Below are positions 18,832-31,410 of a DNA stretch of 64,000 nt, piece after piece. The notes under the pieces are model-generated. The model worked only from the letters and a program-made list of their open reading frames with translations. It did not search any database and had not been told where the DNA came from. Numbering within the stretch: position 1 is the first letter of the stretch; every line of letters starts with the position of its first letter. The stretch lies in assembly GCF_902364945.1 (NCBI RefSeq), contig NZ_CABJFS010000002.1, forward strand, positions 124,001-188,000. Reading direction: 5' to 3'. The DNA comes from Collinsella aerofaciens (GTDB lineage: Bacteria; Actinomycetota; Coriobacteriia; Coriobacteriales; Coriobacteriaceae). A program made the position numbers and the translations under genes.

Positions 18832-21159
18832 TTAAGCGGAAACTGCGGCGGAAGCAGTGTTGGTCTCGTCCTCGTCGGTCCATGCATGCTTGGGCATGGG
18901 ACGGAAGATCTGGAAGAGCATCGCAACCAGCAGCACGATGGCTACAATCGTCCAAATACCAAACTGGCCCAACACAAACAGGTTGTAGAACTGGTTGATG
19001 AACAGGCCGATCACCCAAGCGAAGGCGCACTCGTAGCCGATGGCAATCGCGGTCCACTTGCCGGAGTCCATCTGGTTGCGGATAGTGCCCATGGCGGCAA
19101 AGCACGGAGCGCACAGCAGGTTGAAGGCACCAAAGGCCACGCAAGCACCCATGGTGGGGAACATGCCCGCAAACGCGGTCCACAGGCTCGGGTCGGTCTC
19201 GCCAGCATCGGCGACGGAGAGCAGCGAGCCGGCGGTAGCGACGACATTCTCCTTAGCCACGAGGCCGGAGACGGTCAGCGCGGTGGCCTGCCAGGTGCTA
19301 AAGCCGAGCGGGGCGAAGATCCAAGCGACCAGGTTGCCGAGCATGGCGAGCACGGAGTAATCCATGAACTCCTCGGGGATGCCGTCCATCGCGGGCAGGA
19401 AGCCAAAGGAACCGTTGTAGCTACCAAAGTTGGAGAGGAACCAAACGACGACGGTGGACGCGAAGATGACCGTGCCGGCCTTCTTGATAAAGGCCCAGCA
19501 GCGCTCCCACACGTGCAGCGCCCAAGAGCGGATCGCCGGGAAGTGGTAGGCGGGAAGCTCCATAACGAACGGCGTCGGGCGACCGGCGAAGAGCTTGGTC
19601 TTCTTGAGCATGAGGCCCGAGGCGATGACGGCAAAGACGCCCAAGAAGTAGAAGAGCGGGCTGATCCACGCAGCGGTGGTAGAAGAGTCGCCAATGATGG
19701 AACCCATGAGCAGGGCGATGATCGGCAGCTTGGCGCCGCAAGGGATGAACGTGGTGGTCATGACCGTCATGCGGCGGTCCTTCTCGTTCTCGATGGTCTT
19801 GGTGGCCATGACGCCGGGGACGCCGCAGCCCGAGGACACGAGCATGGGGATAAAGGACTTACCGGACAGGCCAAACCGGCGGAACACGCGGTCCATGATG
19901 AAGGCGACACGGGCCATGTAGCCGCAGTCCTCCAGGAAGGACAGCATCACAAAGAGCAGGAACATCTGCGGAACGAAGCCGAAGATGGCGCCTAAGCCGC
20001 CGACGATACCGTCGCAGACCAGCGAATCAACCAGGCCGCCGTCCTCGGTACCACCCGCCACAAGGGCGTCGTGCACCACGGTGGTAATACCCGGGACATA
20101 GGGGCCGTACTGCGCCGGGTCGACCGAGTCGGCGTTGTCGCCCGCAGCCTCAACAGCTGCGTCATAGGCGTCACGACCCTGACCGAGCACGTACCAGCCG
20201 TCGGTGCCGAAGAGCTGGTCGTTGGTGAAGTCGGTCACCGTGCCGCCCAGGGTGGAAACGGCGATGTAGTACACGCAGAACATGATGACCACAAAGATCG
20301 GCAGGCCCAGGATACGGTTGGTAACCACGCGGTCGATCTTCTCGGAGGTGCTCATCTTGGCAGGAGCCTTGGTGAGGCACTCATCGATGATGTGCGCGAT
20401 GACACCATAGCGCTCGCCGGTGATGATGGACTCGGCGTCGTCGTCGCAATCCTGCTCGCACTGGGCGACCAGCTGCTCGACGCGAGCGGCCTTCTCCTTG
20501 GTGAGGTTGATGAGCTTGCAGGCGTCCGCGTCGCGCTCAAACAGCTTGACAGCGTAGTAGCGACGCTTGTTGGCGGGAACGCTCGCCGGCAGGTTGTTCT
20601 CGATGTGGTCCAGAACGTCCTCGATGGAGGAATCGAACTTGTGCTCCGGCACCTGGCCCTTGGAAGCAGCAGACTTCTTGACCTGCTCGAACAGCTCCTT
20701 GATACCCTTGTTTTTAAGGGCCGAGATCATCATGACCGGGCAGCCAAGCTTCTTGGAAAGCTTGTCCGTGTCGATCTTGTCGCCGTTCTTCTCCACGAGG
20801 TCGGCCATGTTGAGGGCCACGACCACGGGCAGGCCGGTCTCGATAACCTGAAGCGCCAGGTACAGGTTGCGCTCGAGGTTGGTGGCATCGACCACCTGGA
20901 CAACGACATCGGGCTCGCCGCTCATGAGGTAGTCGCGCGAGCACTGCTCCTCGGGGCTGTAGGGGGAAAGCGAGTAGATGCCGGGGAGGTCCGTGATGGT
21001 AACGTTCTTGTCGCTTAGGAGCTTGGCTTCCTTTTTCTCAACCGTGACACCGGGCCAGTTGCCAACGTAGCCGTTGGCGCCGGTGATCAGGTTGAAAAGC
21101 GTGGTCTTGCCGCAGTTGGGGTTACCCGCCAGCGCGACATGGATCTGAGAATCCGCCAT
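18832..21159 (-). CDS. feoB: Ferrous iron transporter FeoB
   Basis: A 775-residue GTPase-coupled Fe(II) importer. The N-terminal G domain has G1 'GNPNCGKTTLFN', G3 'DLPGIYSLSPYSPEE' and G4 'NMAD'. A helical linker follows, then a membrane domain from about residue 285 with the two Gate motifs; 'SSGCGVPGVMATKTI' and 'CGAKLPII' carry the conserved Cys. It is preceded on the same strand by two feoA genes and followed by a FeoB-associated Cys-rich protein. A DtxR-like inverted repeat (21235-21254) lies in its upstream gap, so iron repression is likely. Confidence 0.96.
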   Translation of the reverse strand: MADSQIHVALAGNPNCGKTTLFNLITGANGYVGNWPGVTVEKKEAKLLSDKNVTITDLPGIYSLSPYSPEEQCSRDYLMSGEPDVVVQVVDATNLERNLYLALQVIETGLPVVVALNMADLVEKNGDKIDTDKLSKKLGCPVMMISALKNKGIKELFEQVKKSAASKGQVPEHKFDSSIEDVLDHIENNLPASVPANKRRYYAVKLFERDADACKLINLTKEKAARVEQLVAQCEQDCDDDAESIITGERYGVIAHIIDECLTKAPAKMSTSEKIDRVVTNRILGLPIFVVIMFCVYYIAVSTLGGTVTDFTNDQLFGTDGWYVLGQGRDAYDAAVEAAGDNADSVDPAQYGPYVPGITTVVHDALVAGGTEDGGLVDSLVCDGIVGGLGAIFGFVPQMFLLFVMLSFLEDCGYMARVAFIMDRVFRRFGLSGKSFIPMLVSSGCGVPGVMATKTIENEKDRRMTVMTTTFIPCGAKLPIIALLMGSIIGDSSTTAAWISPLFYFLGVFAVIASGLMLKKTKLFAGRPTPFVMELPAYHFPAIRSWALHVWERCWAFIKKAGTVIFASTVVVWFLSNFGSYNGSFGFLPAMDGIPEEFMDYSVLAMLGNLVAWIFAPLGFSTWQATALTVSGLVAKENVVATAGSLLSVADAGETDPSLWTAFAGMFPTMGACVAFGAFNLLCAPCFAAMGTIRNQMDSGKWTAIAIGYECAFAWVIGLFINQFYNLFVLGQFGIWTIVAIVLLVAMLFQIFRPMPKHAWTDEDETNTASAAVSA

Positions 21160-21234
21160 TCAATCCTTCTTCCTTGTGTGCCCGCGCTGTCATCTCCGAG
21201 CGGGCTGGATATTGTGCTTCAACGTTGCATTGCT

Positions 21235-21254
21235 AAGTTAGAAAAACCTAACTT
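21235..21254 (-). promoter_or_regulatory. Candidate iron-box inverted repeat upstream of feoB
   Basis: A perfect inverted repeat AAGTTAG-AAAAAC-CTAACTT in the 123-bp gap between the proximal feoA and feoB. It resembles DtxR/IdeR sites (TTAGGTTAG half-sites). Regulator identity is inference; no dtxR gene is in the window. Confidence 0.55.
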
Positions 21255-21282
21255 TACCTGCAAGAATACATGCCGCTGGCCC

Positions 21283-21504
21283 TTACTGGACCTCGACGAC
21301 GGCAGCCTCCTCCTTGCGGATGGAAAGCTCGTAGCCGCGCACGTTGATCTCGACCGGATCTCCGAGCGGTGCGACCTTTACGACCTTAAACGACGTGCCC
21401 TTGATGAGCCCCAGGTCCATAAGGTGACGGCGCAGTGCACCCTCACCGTGAAGCTTGACGATGGTAGAGCTCTCGCCCACCTTGACGTCACCCAACGTCT
21501 TCAT
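21283..21504 (-). CDS. feoA: FeoA-domain protein
   Basis: A 73-residue SH3-like FeoA protein ('RRHLMDLGLIKGTSFKVVKV', 'GDPVEINVRGYELSIRKEEA'), a cytoplasmic partner of the FeoB G domain. It is the second of two consecutive feoA genes, 40 bp after the first and 123 bp before feoB, all on one strand. GGGGG precedes the start. The 'LGDPVEINVRGYELSIR' end is the classical FeoA form. Confidence 0.93.
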   Translation of the reverse strand: MKTLGDVKVGESSTIVKLHGEGALRRHLMDLGLIKGTSFKVVKVAPLGDPVEINVRGYELSIRKEEAAVVEVQ

Positions 21505-21544
21505 GTACTTGTCCCCCTTTCAGCTTTTTGCGAAATGCTACGAA

Positions 21545-21787
21545 CTAACCGACGGTCATGATGTGCATGGCAACCTTGGAATCGATACCAAAGCGTGCAC
21601 CCAGCACCGTGACGATGATATTGGCGCCACTCGAGCTCACCACGTGGATCTCGTTGCCCTCGACAAAGCCGAGGTCCTTGAGATGGTGCTTCATATCCTC
21701 ATTGCCCTTTACGCGAGACACGCGCACGGTTTCGCCCGCTTTTACCATCGAAAGCGGCATAGCCGGCATCTGCGGTCCGCAAGACAT
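21545..21787 (-). CDS. feoA: FeoA-domain protein, first copy
   Basis: An 80-residue FeoA-like protein ('MKHHLKDLGFVEGNEIHVVS', 'NIIVTVLGARFGIDSKVAMH') with an N-terminal Cys ('MSCGPQMPAMPL'). It is the promoter-proximal gene of the feo cluster. Tandem, diverged FeoA proteins occur in several Firmicutes and Actinobacteria and may form a complex with FeoB. A 15-bp inverted repeat lies 44 bp upstream of its start. Confidence 0.92.
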   Translation of the reverse strand: MSCGPQMPAMPLSMVKAGETVRVSRVKGNEDMKHHLKDLGFVEGNEIHVVSSSGANIIVTVLGARFGIDSKVAMHIMTVG

Positions 21788-21830
21788 GAGTGAGCTCCTA
21801 ACGTCAGTTCGTCCTCAACATCGACGCAGC

Positions 21831-21884
21831 AAAAGTTAACCACGTCTATGTTCGCTATAGTAAACTAGCACGTGGTTAACTTTT
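21831..21884 (-). promoter_or_regulatory. Operator-like 15-bp inverted repeat upstream of the feo cluster
   Basis: AAAAGTTAACCACGT (21831-21845) and its exact complement (21870-21884) are separated by 24 nt. On the minus strand the spacer contains TACTAT/TATAGC, a plausible -10. The arms share AAGTTA with the second feo site at 21235-21254. A metal-dependent repressor is the natural candidate. Confidence 0.6.
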
Positions 21885-21936
21885 TGGAAAGGGTCCCCAT
21901 TTAGATTTCGAAAAAGTTTCCTATACGAAACAAAAA

Positions 21937-21967
21937 GGCGCGGCAAAGAGCTGTCCTTTGCCGCGCC
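21937..21967 (-). terminator. Terminator of the HPr gene
   Basis: A 12-bp perfect stem (GGCGCGGCAAAG / CTTTGCCGCGCC) with TTTTT after it on the minus strand, 9 bp beyond the HPr stop. Confidence 0.92.
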
Positions 21968-21976
21968 CTGTCATGC

Positions 21977-22225
21977 TTAGAGCGAGAGGTTTCTGATCGA
22001 TGTGACGCAGGAAGCCTCGTCTACGCCCGAAACGCGGAAGATGATGTCCTCGCCGCACTCGCCGTAGAGAGCCATGAGCCCCATTACATCGCGGCCGTCG
22101 GTATGGCGATCGCCGATACTGACCGATACGTTGCTACGATGCTTGGCAATGATGTCGTAAAGCAGCGCAACCGGGCGGGCATGCAGTCCCAACGGATCTT
22201 TAATCGTCTTTGTAAACTCGACCAT
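21977..22225 (-). CDS. HPr-family phosphocarrier with Asp at position 46
   Basis: Start at ATG 22225 (82 residues) follows GGGAGGGG; the longer frame has no ribosome site. The active-site loop 'LGLHARPV' places the phospho-histidine at His15, as in PTS HPr. The second loop reads 'GRDVMGLMAL'. Counting from the start, Asp46 and Met48 align with Ser46 and Met48 of Bacillus HPr ('KSIMGVMSL'). The regulatory serine is therefore replaced by a phosphomimetic acid. The gene is monocistronic with its own terminator and has no ptsI neighbour. Confidence 0.9.
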   Translation of the reverse strand: MVEFTKTIKDPLGLHARPVALLYDIIAKHRSNVSVSIGDRHTDGRDVMGLMALYGECGEDIIFRVSGVDEASCVTSIRNLSL

Positions 22226-22320
22226 GTCCCCTCCCGCGGCATCGCACATTCGGCCGGCAAACCCAACCACGTGGTAGTTATTGTAGCGTTAGATGCTTGT
22301 CGAGAGCTCCTCTGAACACC

Positions 22321-22543
22321 TCGTGGGCAAAAAGTGGCAAATATGAGTACTGTCACCGATTTAGTAGCAGCAAAATCGCGAGCAAAGTGCCTGCTTTGAG
22401 CGATTCGAAGAGGTTGAAAGCCGTCAAACGCCCTTTAAAGGGGGTTAGATAAATTGATTTTGAGCCCGTTTTTGCTCAGAACAGGCCGAAAAATATGACA
22501 CCTCTTTTGCAACAGTACTCATATTTGGCATTTTTTGACCACG
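22321..22543. repeat. MITE-like element with about 25-33-bp terminal inverted repeats
   Basis: Occupies a gene-free gap of 420 bp. Terminal arms 22328-22352 and 22512-22536 match at 23 of 25 positions (inner end AGTACTGT / ACAGTACT) and extend outward to CGTGG/CCACG. The 160-bp interior has no open reading frame. No obvious target-site duplication was seen. It could be a miniature inverted-repeat element or a long structured intergenic RNA. Confidence 0.6.
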
Positions 22544-22571
22544 GGGTCCAAAACCATGCCCCAAAACACAA

Positions 22572-22599
22572 AAGGAGGGGCCTCGTAAGGCCCCTCCTT
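22572..22599 (-). terminator. Terminator of the APC permease gene
   Basis: Stem AAGGAGGGGCCT / AGGCCCCTCCTT with a 4-nt loop, followed on the minus strand by TTTGTGTTTTGG. It lies 48 bp beyond the permease stop. Confidence 0.88.
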
Positions 22600-22646
22600 A
22601 GGAAAGGGAATCGATTTATTCCACAGCCGTAGATTAATCCTAGCCG

Positions 22647-24122
<1,476 letters not shown>

Positions 24123-24263
24123 TCATCCGTTATATCTCATCTAAAACCGTCCGGACTGCAAGCGCAATCGTGGACGGCGCACCTGCTAAGGGGAATGGGG
24201 AAAAGGGAGTCAACAAAGCCATCCCCCTTAACGGCGCGAAGCAAACGTCCAAACGGACGAATA

Positions 24264-24719
24264 CTACTTGTTGGGGAAGGAATAACCTTCAACCGTCACG
24301 TGCAGTACCACGACGCGGGAATCCGCGGCATCGGCCACGACACGGTAGGCCTCGTCAATTTCGACGACGGCAACGCCGCCGGCGGGAATCGTCACGGTCT
24401 CCCCCGCACCCTCAAAGCGCTCGCGATCATCGATATCGCTGTAAGCACGGATGCAGGTGAGGTCTGCCTTGGGGGCAACCTCGACGGTCAGGTCGCCGTC
24501 GAGCGGAGCGAGCACGGCATGGTAGCGACGGTGACCGACCAGATCGGCGGTAGCGGCCTCGCGGGCATAGACCCACCAGTACACCAACGAGTCGCCGATG
24601 GAGTAAGCCACGTCGTGCTGCAGGTCGGCAACGCCATCGAGCGCCTGACCGGTGCGCATCCACTTCTTGACGGACTTCATCTGAGCGTCGAAATCGGCGC
24701 GCGAGTTAAAGACATGCAT
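24264..24719 (-). CDS. ebgC: Evolved beta-galactosidase small subunit EbgC (YhcH/YjgK/YiaL family)
   Basis: A 151-residue cupin-like protein of the YhcH/YjgK/YiaL family ('MRTGQALDGVADLQHDVAYS', 'TVTIPAGGVAVVEIDEAYR'). E. coli EbgC is 149 residues and is needed for full activity of EbgA. It begins 3 bp after the stop codon of the large-subunit gene, so the two are surely coupled. The family call alone would be vague, but this pairing with a 1002-residue GH2 enzyme makes EbgC the best name. Confidence 0.88.
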   Translation of the reverse strand: MHVFNSRADFDAQMKSVKKWMRTGQALDGVADLQHDVAYSIGDSLVYWWVYAREAATADLVGHRRYHAVLAPLDGDLTVEVAPKADLTCIRAYSDIDDRERFEGAGETVTIPAGGVAVVEIDEAYRVVADAADSRVVVLHVTVEGYSFPNK

Positions 24720-24722
24720 GAC

Positions 24723-27746
<3,024 letters not shown>

Positions 27747-27764
27747 TCATCGTAGTGCTTCTTT

Positions 27765-27866
27765 GTGCAACCGGTTGTCCTTATCTTACGGGCGGTACAA
27801 AAATCTGTGCAACCGGTTGTCCGCCGAACGGTCGATTTTGTCGGATTAACGGTGCAACCGGTTGTA
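27765..27866. promoter_or_regulatory. Triple LacI-type operator between ebgA and its repressor gene
   Basis: The palindrome CAACCGGTTG, each time flanked as TG-...-T, occurs at 27768-27777, 27810-27819 and 27855-27864. Centre spacings are 42 and 45 bp, close to four helical turns, which would allow looping by a tetrameric repressor. The 376-bp intergenic region holds no other gene. Confidence 0.85.
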
Positions 27867-28107
27867 CAACCATGCTACTTATGTCACCCTAAGCTTAGGT
27901 GCACAGCACGGGGCATCGTTCTTGAACTCACAGGCAACTGTCGCGCCTGCCTATGTCTCGCCCATACATGCCGTGCTCAGTCGCAGTTTGATTGCAAAAC
28001 GACACCGGTCACCGGATACCATGGACGCCGTTCACGCGCGCTATAGTAATCTGTATCCGCATTAGCCTTTATCGATAGCCCACCGACCCAATTGCACAGG
28101 AGACGCC

Positions 28108-29124
28108 ATGACCCAACCAGCACGCACCGCACCCACGCTTGCCGAGGTTGCTGAAGCTGCCGGTGTTTCGCGCTCCACGGCATCGCGCGCCCTCAACGAC
28201 TCCCCCCGCATTAGCGAGGAAACTAAAAAGCGTGTCCGCGCAGCGGCGAAAAAGGTTAACTTCGTTCCCAACGCACGCGGCCGGGCGCTCGCCGTCGGAC
28301 GCACGGAAATTATCGCCGTGCTGGTTACCGAGCCTTTGAGCGAGCTGTTTAGCGATCCCACCTACAGTGAGTTTTTAAGCGGCATTACCGAGGAACTTTC
28401 GGAGTCGTCTTACTTGCCCGTGATCTTGCAGGCATCTTCCTCGCATGAGCGCAACCGCGCACGCGAGCATTTTGAGCGCCGCTCGTTTGACGCCGTCATC
28501 GACGTCTCGCCCTACAAGGGCAGTGAGCTGCTCGAGGTGCTGCGCGAGCTGGGCGTACCCACTGTGTTATGCGGCCAGCTCGAGGGCCATCCCTATCGCG
28601 ACGTGTTCTCGACGGTCTACTCCGACGACGAAGAGGGCGGACGCTTTGCGGCGCTCGCTATGAAAGATCGCGGACGCAAGGACATCGTTGCCGTGCTGGG
28701 GCCGCAGGATAACCCCGCCGTCATCGACCGCCTTCGCGGCTACCGTGCAATTTTGGGCGAAAGCCTTCCGGATGAAAATGTCATCTATACCGGATGGAGC
28801 AGCGGAGACGGCTACCAAGCCACGCGGCGGTTGCTCGCGCGCGAAATACGTGCCGACGGCGTGCTATGCGGATCGGACCGTATCGCAACCGGCGTTATCG
28901 CCGCATTCAACGAAGCAGGAATTAGCGTACCCAAAGACGTTTCGGTCGTGGGCTTCGATGACCACGAGGTCGCAGCTCGCAGCGTCCCCGCGTTGACGAC
29001 CATTCGTCAGCCGCTTCGCGAGGAAGGCCACATGGCCGCAGGCATTGCGCTCGATATGATCAATGGCGCCGTACCCACCACCACCGTCATGCACATGCAG
29101 CTCGTTCAGAGAGACTCACTGTAG
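28108..29124 (+). CDS. LacI-family repressor, probable regulator of ebgAC
   Basis: A 338-residue regulator. The N-terminal helix-turn-helix ('TLAEVAEAAGVSRSTASRAL') and hinge are followed by a sugar-binding core ('VLGPQDNPAVIDRLRGYRAI', 'DVSVVGFDDHEVA'). It starts at ATG 28108 after GGAG. It is divergent from ebgA, with three identical LacI-type palindromes in between, so it very likely represses ebgAC and responds to a beta-galactoside or its product. A strong hairpin follows its stop codon. Confidence 0.92.
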   Translation: MTQPARTAPTLAEVAEAAGVSRSTASRALNDSPRISEETKKRVRAAAKKVNFVPNARGRALAVGRTEIIAVLVTEPLSELFSDPTYSEFLSGITEELSESSYLPVILQASSSHERNRAREHFERRSFDAVIDVSPYKGSELLEVLRELGVPTVLCGQLEGHPYRDVFSTVYSDDEEGGRFAALAMKDRGRKDIVAVLGPQDNPAVIDRLRGYRAILGESLPDENVIYTGWSSGDGYQATRRLLAREIRADGVLCGSDRIATGVIAAFNEAGISVPKDVSVVGFDDHEVAARSVPALTTIRQPLREEGHMAAGIALDMINGAVPTTTVMHMQLVQRDSL

Positions 29125-29130
29125 GAAACT

Positions 29131-29174
29131 GGGCCGGGCTTTCCGCTAGGCTGCTTTAGCGGAAAGCCCGGCCC
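29131..29174 (+). terminator. Perfect 18-bp hairpin terminator after the LacI gene
   Basis: Arms 29131-29148 and 29157-29174 are exact complements (inner part CTTTCCGCTA / TAGCGGAAAG) with an 8-nt loop, 6 bp after the stop codon. There is no clear T-tract. Confidence 0.7.
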
Positions 29175-29186
29175 ATTCCGAACGCC

Positions 29187-29270
29187 GATTCTGGGATGTA
29201 CTTTCCGCCAGAAGCTCAACCGGAAAGTGCGACCCGTTATTTGGCTGGATTCTGGGTCGCAGTTTCCGCG
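29187..29270. repeat. Degenerate direct repeat with small hairpins
   Basis: Two copies of a roughly 23-nt unit begin at 29187 and 29248 (both open GATTCTGGG and contain TTTCCGC; about 18 of 23 identical). They interleave with hairpins ACTTTCCG/CGGAAAGT and GCGACCC/GGGTCGC. The TTTCCGC motif is shared with the hairpin at 29131-29174. Confidence 0.45.
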
Positions 29271-29313
29271 ACGTCCGGTCACCCTATGCCCTCGCAACCT
29301 CGGCGTATAAAAA

Positions 29314-29342
29314 ACGAGGGAAAGCACACGTCCTTCCCTCGT
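29314..29342 (-). terminator. Terminator of aspS
   Basis: Stem ACGAGGGAA / TTCCCTCGT followed on the minus strand by TTTTTTA, 25 bp beyond the aspS stop. Confidence 0.9.
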
Positions 29343-29366
29343 TGCAAGCAATATGTAGCCGCTTGC

Positions 29367-31154
29367 CTACATCAGGCGCAGGCTGACGTCCTTGAGCTGG
29401 GCGCCGGAAACGGCACTCGGAGCGCCCGACATGAGGTCGGAGCCGCTGGCCGTCTTGGGGAACGCCATGACGTCGCGGATGGAGTCGGAGCCGGTGAGCA
29501 GCATGCACACGCGGTCCAGGCCCAGAGCGAAACCGCCCATCGGGGGCGCACCAAACTTGAGGGCCTCCATGAGGAAGCCAAACTGAGACTCGGCGCGCTC
29601 CTCGGTGAAGCCCAGGAGCTTGAGCATGGACATCTGCATCTCGGCGTTGTGGATACGCATACCGCCGCCGCCGGCCTCAAAGCCGTCCATGACAAAGTCG
29701 TAGGTGCAAGAACCGGCTGCCAACGGGTCGGCCTCGATCTTGGCGATGTCGGTCTCGGTCGGCAGGGTAAAGGGCTGGTGCTCGGCTGCATAGGCCTTGC
29801 GGTCCTCATCCCAGTGGAACAGCGGGAAGTTGACGACCCACAGGAAGTCGTGGCCCTCGCGCTTGATCTCAAGCGCGTTGGCCATGTGGGAACGCATGCC
29901 GCCCAGGATCTCGTCGGAAAGCAGGCGCGGGCCGGCGGCGAACATCACAAGGTCGCCGGGCTCGACATCCATGCGCTCGCGCAGAGCCGCCATCTCCTCG
30001 TCCGAGAAGAACTTGACGATGGGGCTGTTGATGGAGCCGTCCTCGCGGAAAGCGATCCACGCCAGACCCTTGGCGCCAAACGTGGAGGCCACGCCGGCAA
30101 GCTTATCGATCTTGGCACGTGCCCAGGCACCGGCGCCCTTGGCGTTGATGGCCTTGACGACAGAGCCCTCCTCGTTTGCCGCAGTCGCAAAGACCTTGAA
30201 CTTGGAGTTGGCAAAGATGTCGGTCAGGTCGACCAGATGCATGCCATAGCGGGTATCGGGCTTGTCGGAGCCATAGGTGTCCATGGCCTCCCAGTAGTTC
30301 ATGCGACGCAGCGGCGTGGGCATCTCGACACCCATGCGGCCGAAGGCATCGGCCAGGACCTCTTCGAGCGCGCTCATAACGTCGTTCTGGTCCACGAAGG
30401 ACATCTCGATATCGACCTGAGTGAACTCGGGCTGACGGTCGGCACGCAGGTCCTCGTCGCGGAAGCACTTGGCAACCTGATAGTAGCGCTCGACGCCACC
30501 GACCATAAGCAGCTGCTTCAGGAGCTGCGGGGACTGCGGCAGGGCGTAGAAGTTGCCCGGCTGAATACGGCTGGGAACGATGAAGTCACGAGCGCCCTCG
30601 GGCGTGGACTTAAACAGGGAGGGCGTCTCGACCTCCATGAACTCACGGTTGTGCAGCGCCTCGCGAATGGCAAAGGTAAAGTCGGAGCGCAGCTTGAGGT
30701 TGGCCATCATCTCGGGACGACGGAGGTCCAGATAGCGATAGCGCAGACGGGTGTCCTCGCTGGTCTCGATGCCGTCCTCAATCTGGAACGGCGGGGTGAC
30801 GGACGTGTTGAGCACCTCGGCGTGGTCGGTCAGGACCTCGATCTCGCCGGTCGCGAGCTTGGCGTTGGTGGTCTCCTCGCCACGGGAGCGCACGACGCCG
30901 TGGATCTTGATGGGCCACTCGGGACGCATGGTCTCGGCGATCTTAAATGCGTCGCCGTCAGAGTGCTCGGGGTCGAAGGTGAGCTGCGTGATGCCCTCGC
31001 GGTCACGAAGGTCGCAGAAAATAAGGCCGCCGTGGTCACGGCGACGGCTCACCCAACCGGTGAGGGTGACCTCTTCGCCCACGTTCTCGCGGCGAAGCTC
31101 GCCGCAGGTACGGGTGTGCATGGAATGCTCGTCGATGGGACGGGTCTGGCTCAT
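29367..31154 (-). CDS. aspS: Aspartyl-tRNA synthetase
   Basis: A 595-residue class IIb synthetase of the long bacterial type. An N-terminal OB fold for the anticodon ('VTLTGWVSRRRDHGGLIFCD') is followed by the class II core with motif 2 ('YYQVAKCFRDEDLRADRQPE') and motif 3 ('GLDRVCMLLTG'), with a GAD insertion between them. It charges tRNA-Asp, and in many actinobacteria also tRNA-Asn. The start at 31154 follows AGGAGGAT. It is monocistronic with its own terminator. Confidence 0.97.
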   Translation of the reverse strand: MSQTRPIDEHSMHTRTCGELRRENVGEEVTLTGWVSRRRDHGGLIFCDLRDREGITQLTFDPEHSDGDAFKIAETMRPEWPIKIHGVVRSRGEETTNAKLATGEIEVLTDHAEVLNTSVTPPFQIEDGIETSEDTRLRYRYLDLRRPEMMANLKLRSDFTFAIREALHNREFMEVETPSLFKSTPEGARDFIVPSRIQPGNFYALPQSPQLLKQLLMVGGVERYYQVAKCFRDEDLRADRQPEFTQVDIEMSFVDQNDVMSALEEVLADAFGRMGVEMPTPLRRMNYWEAMDTYGSDKPDTRYGMHLVDLTDIFANSKFKVFATAANEEGSVVKAINAKGAGAWARAKIDKLAGVASTFGAKGLAWIAFREDGSINSPIVKFFSDEEMAALRERMDVEPGDLVMFAAGPRLLSDEILGGMRSHMANALEIKREGHDFLWVVNFPLFHWDEDRKAYAAEHQPFTLPTETDIAKIEADPLAAGSCTYDFVMDGFEAGGGGMRIHNAEMQMSMLKLLGFTEERAESQFGFLMEALKFGAPPMGGFALGLDRVCMLLTGSDSIRDVMAFPKTASGSDLMSGAPSAVSGAQLKDVSLRLM

Positions 31155-31410
31155 ACCAGTGATCCTCCTTTATGGATCTGTGCCGCCCCGTGTCGTTCCG
31201 GGCGGCGTCGTACAGATTTGCCCAGCCTGCGTAAACCGCGCAGCCAGACATGGCGTTCTATCTTATCGCACCTGTGTCGATGTGCCGCGGAAAAGTAGTT
31301 CTCGCCCAAAGACTTGACGGAGACGAAACAATTGACGCGGCCTGGCCGTCGCCAAGGCGCGCCGCGTGCGACAATGTGCCCCAATACAACTGCACTCGGA
31401 AAGGCCCGCC

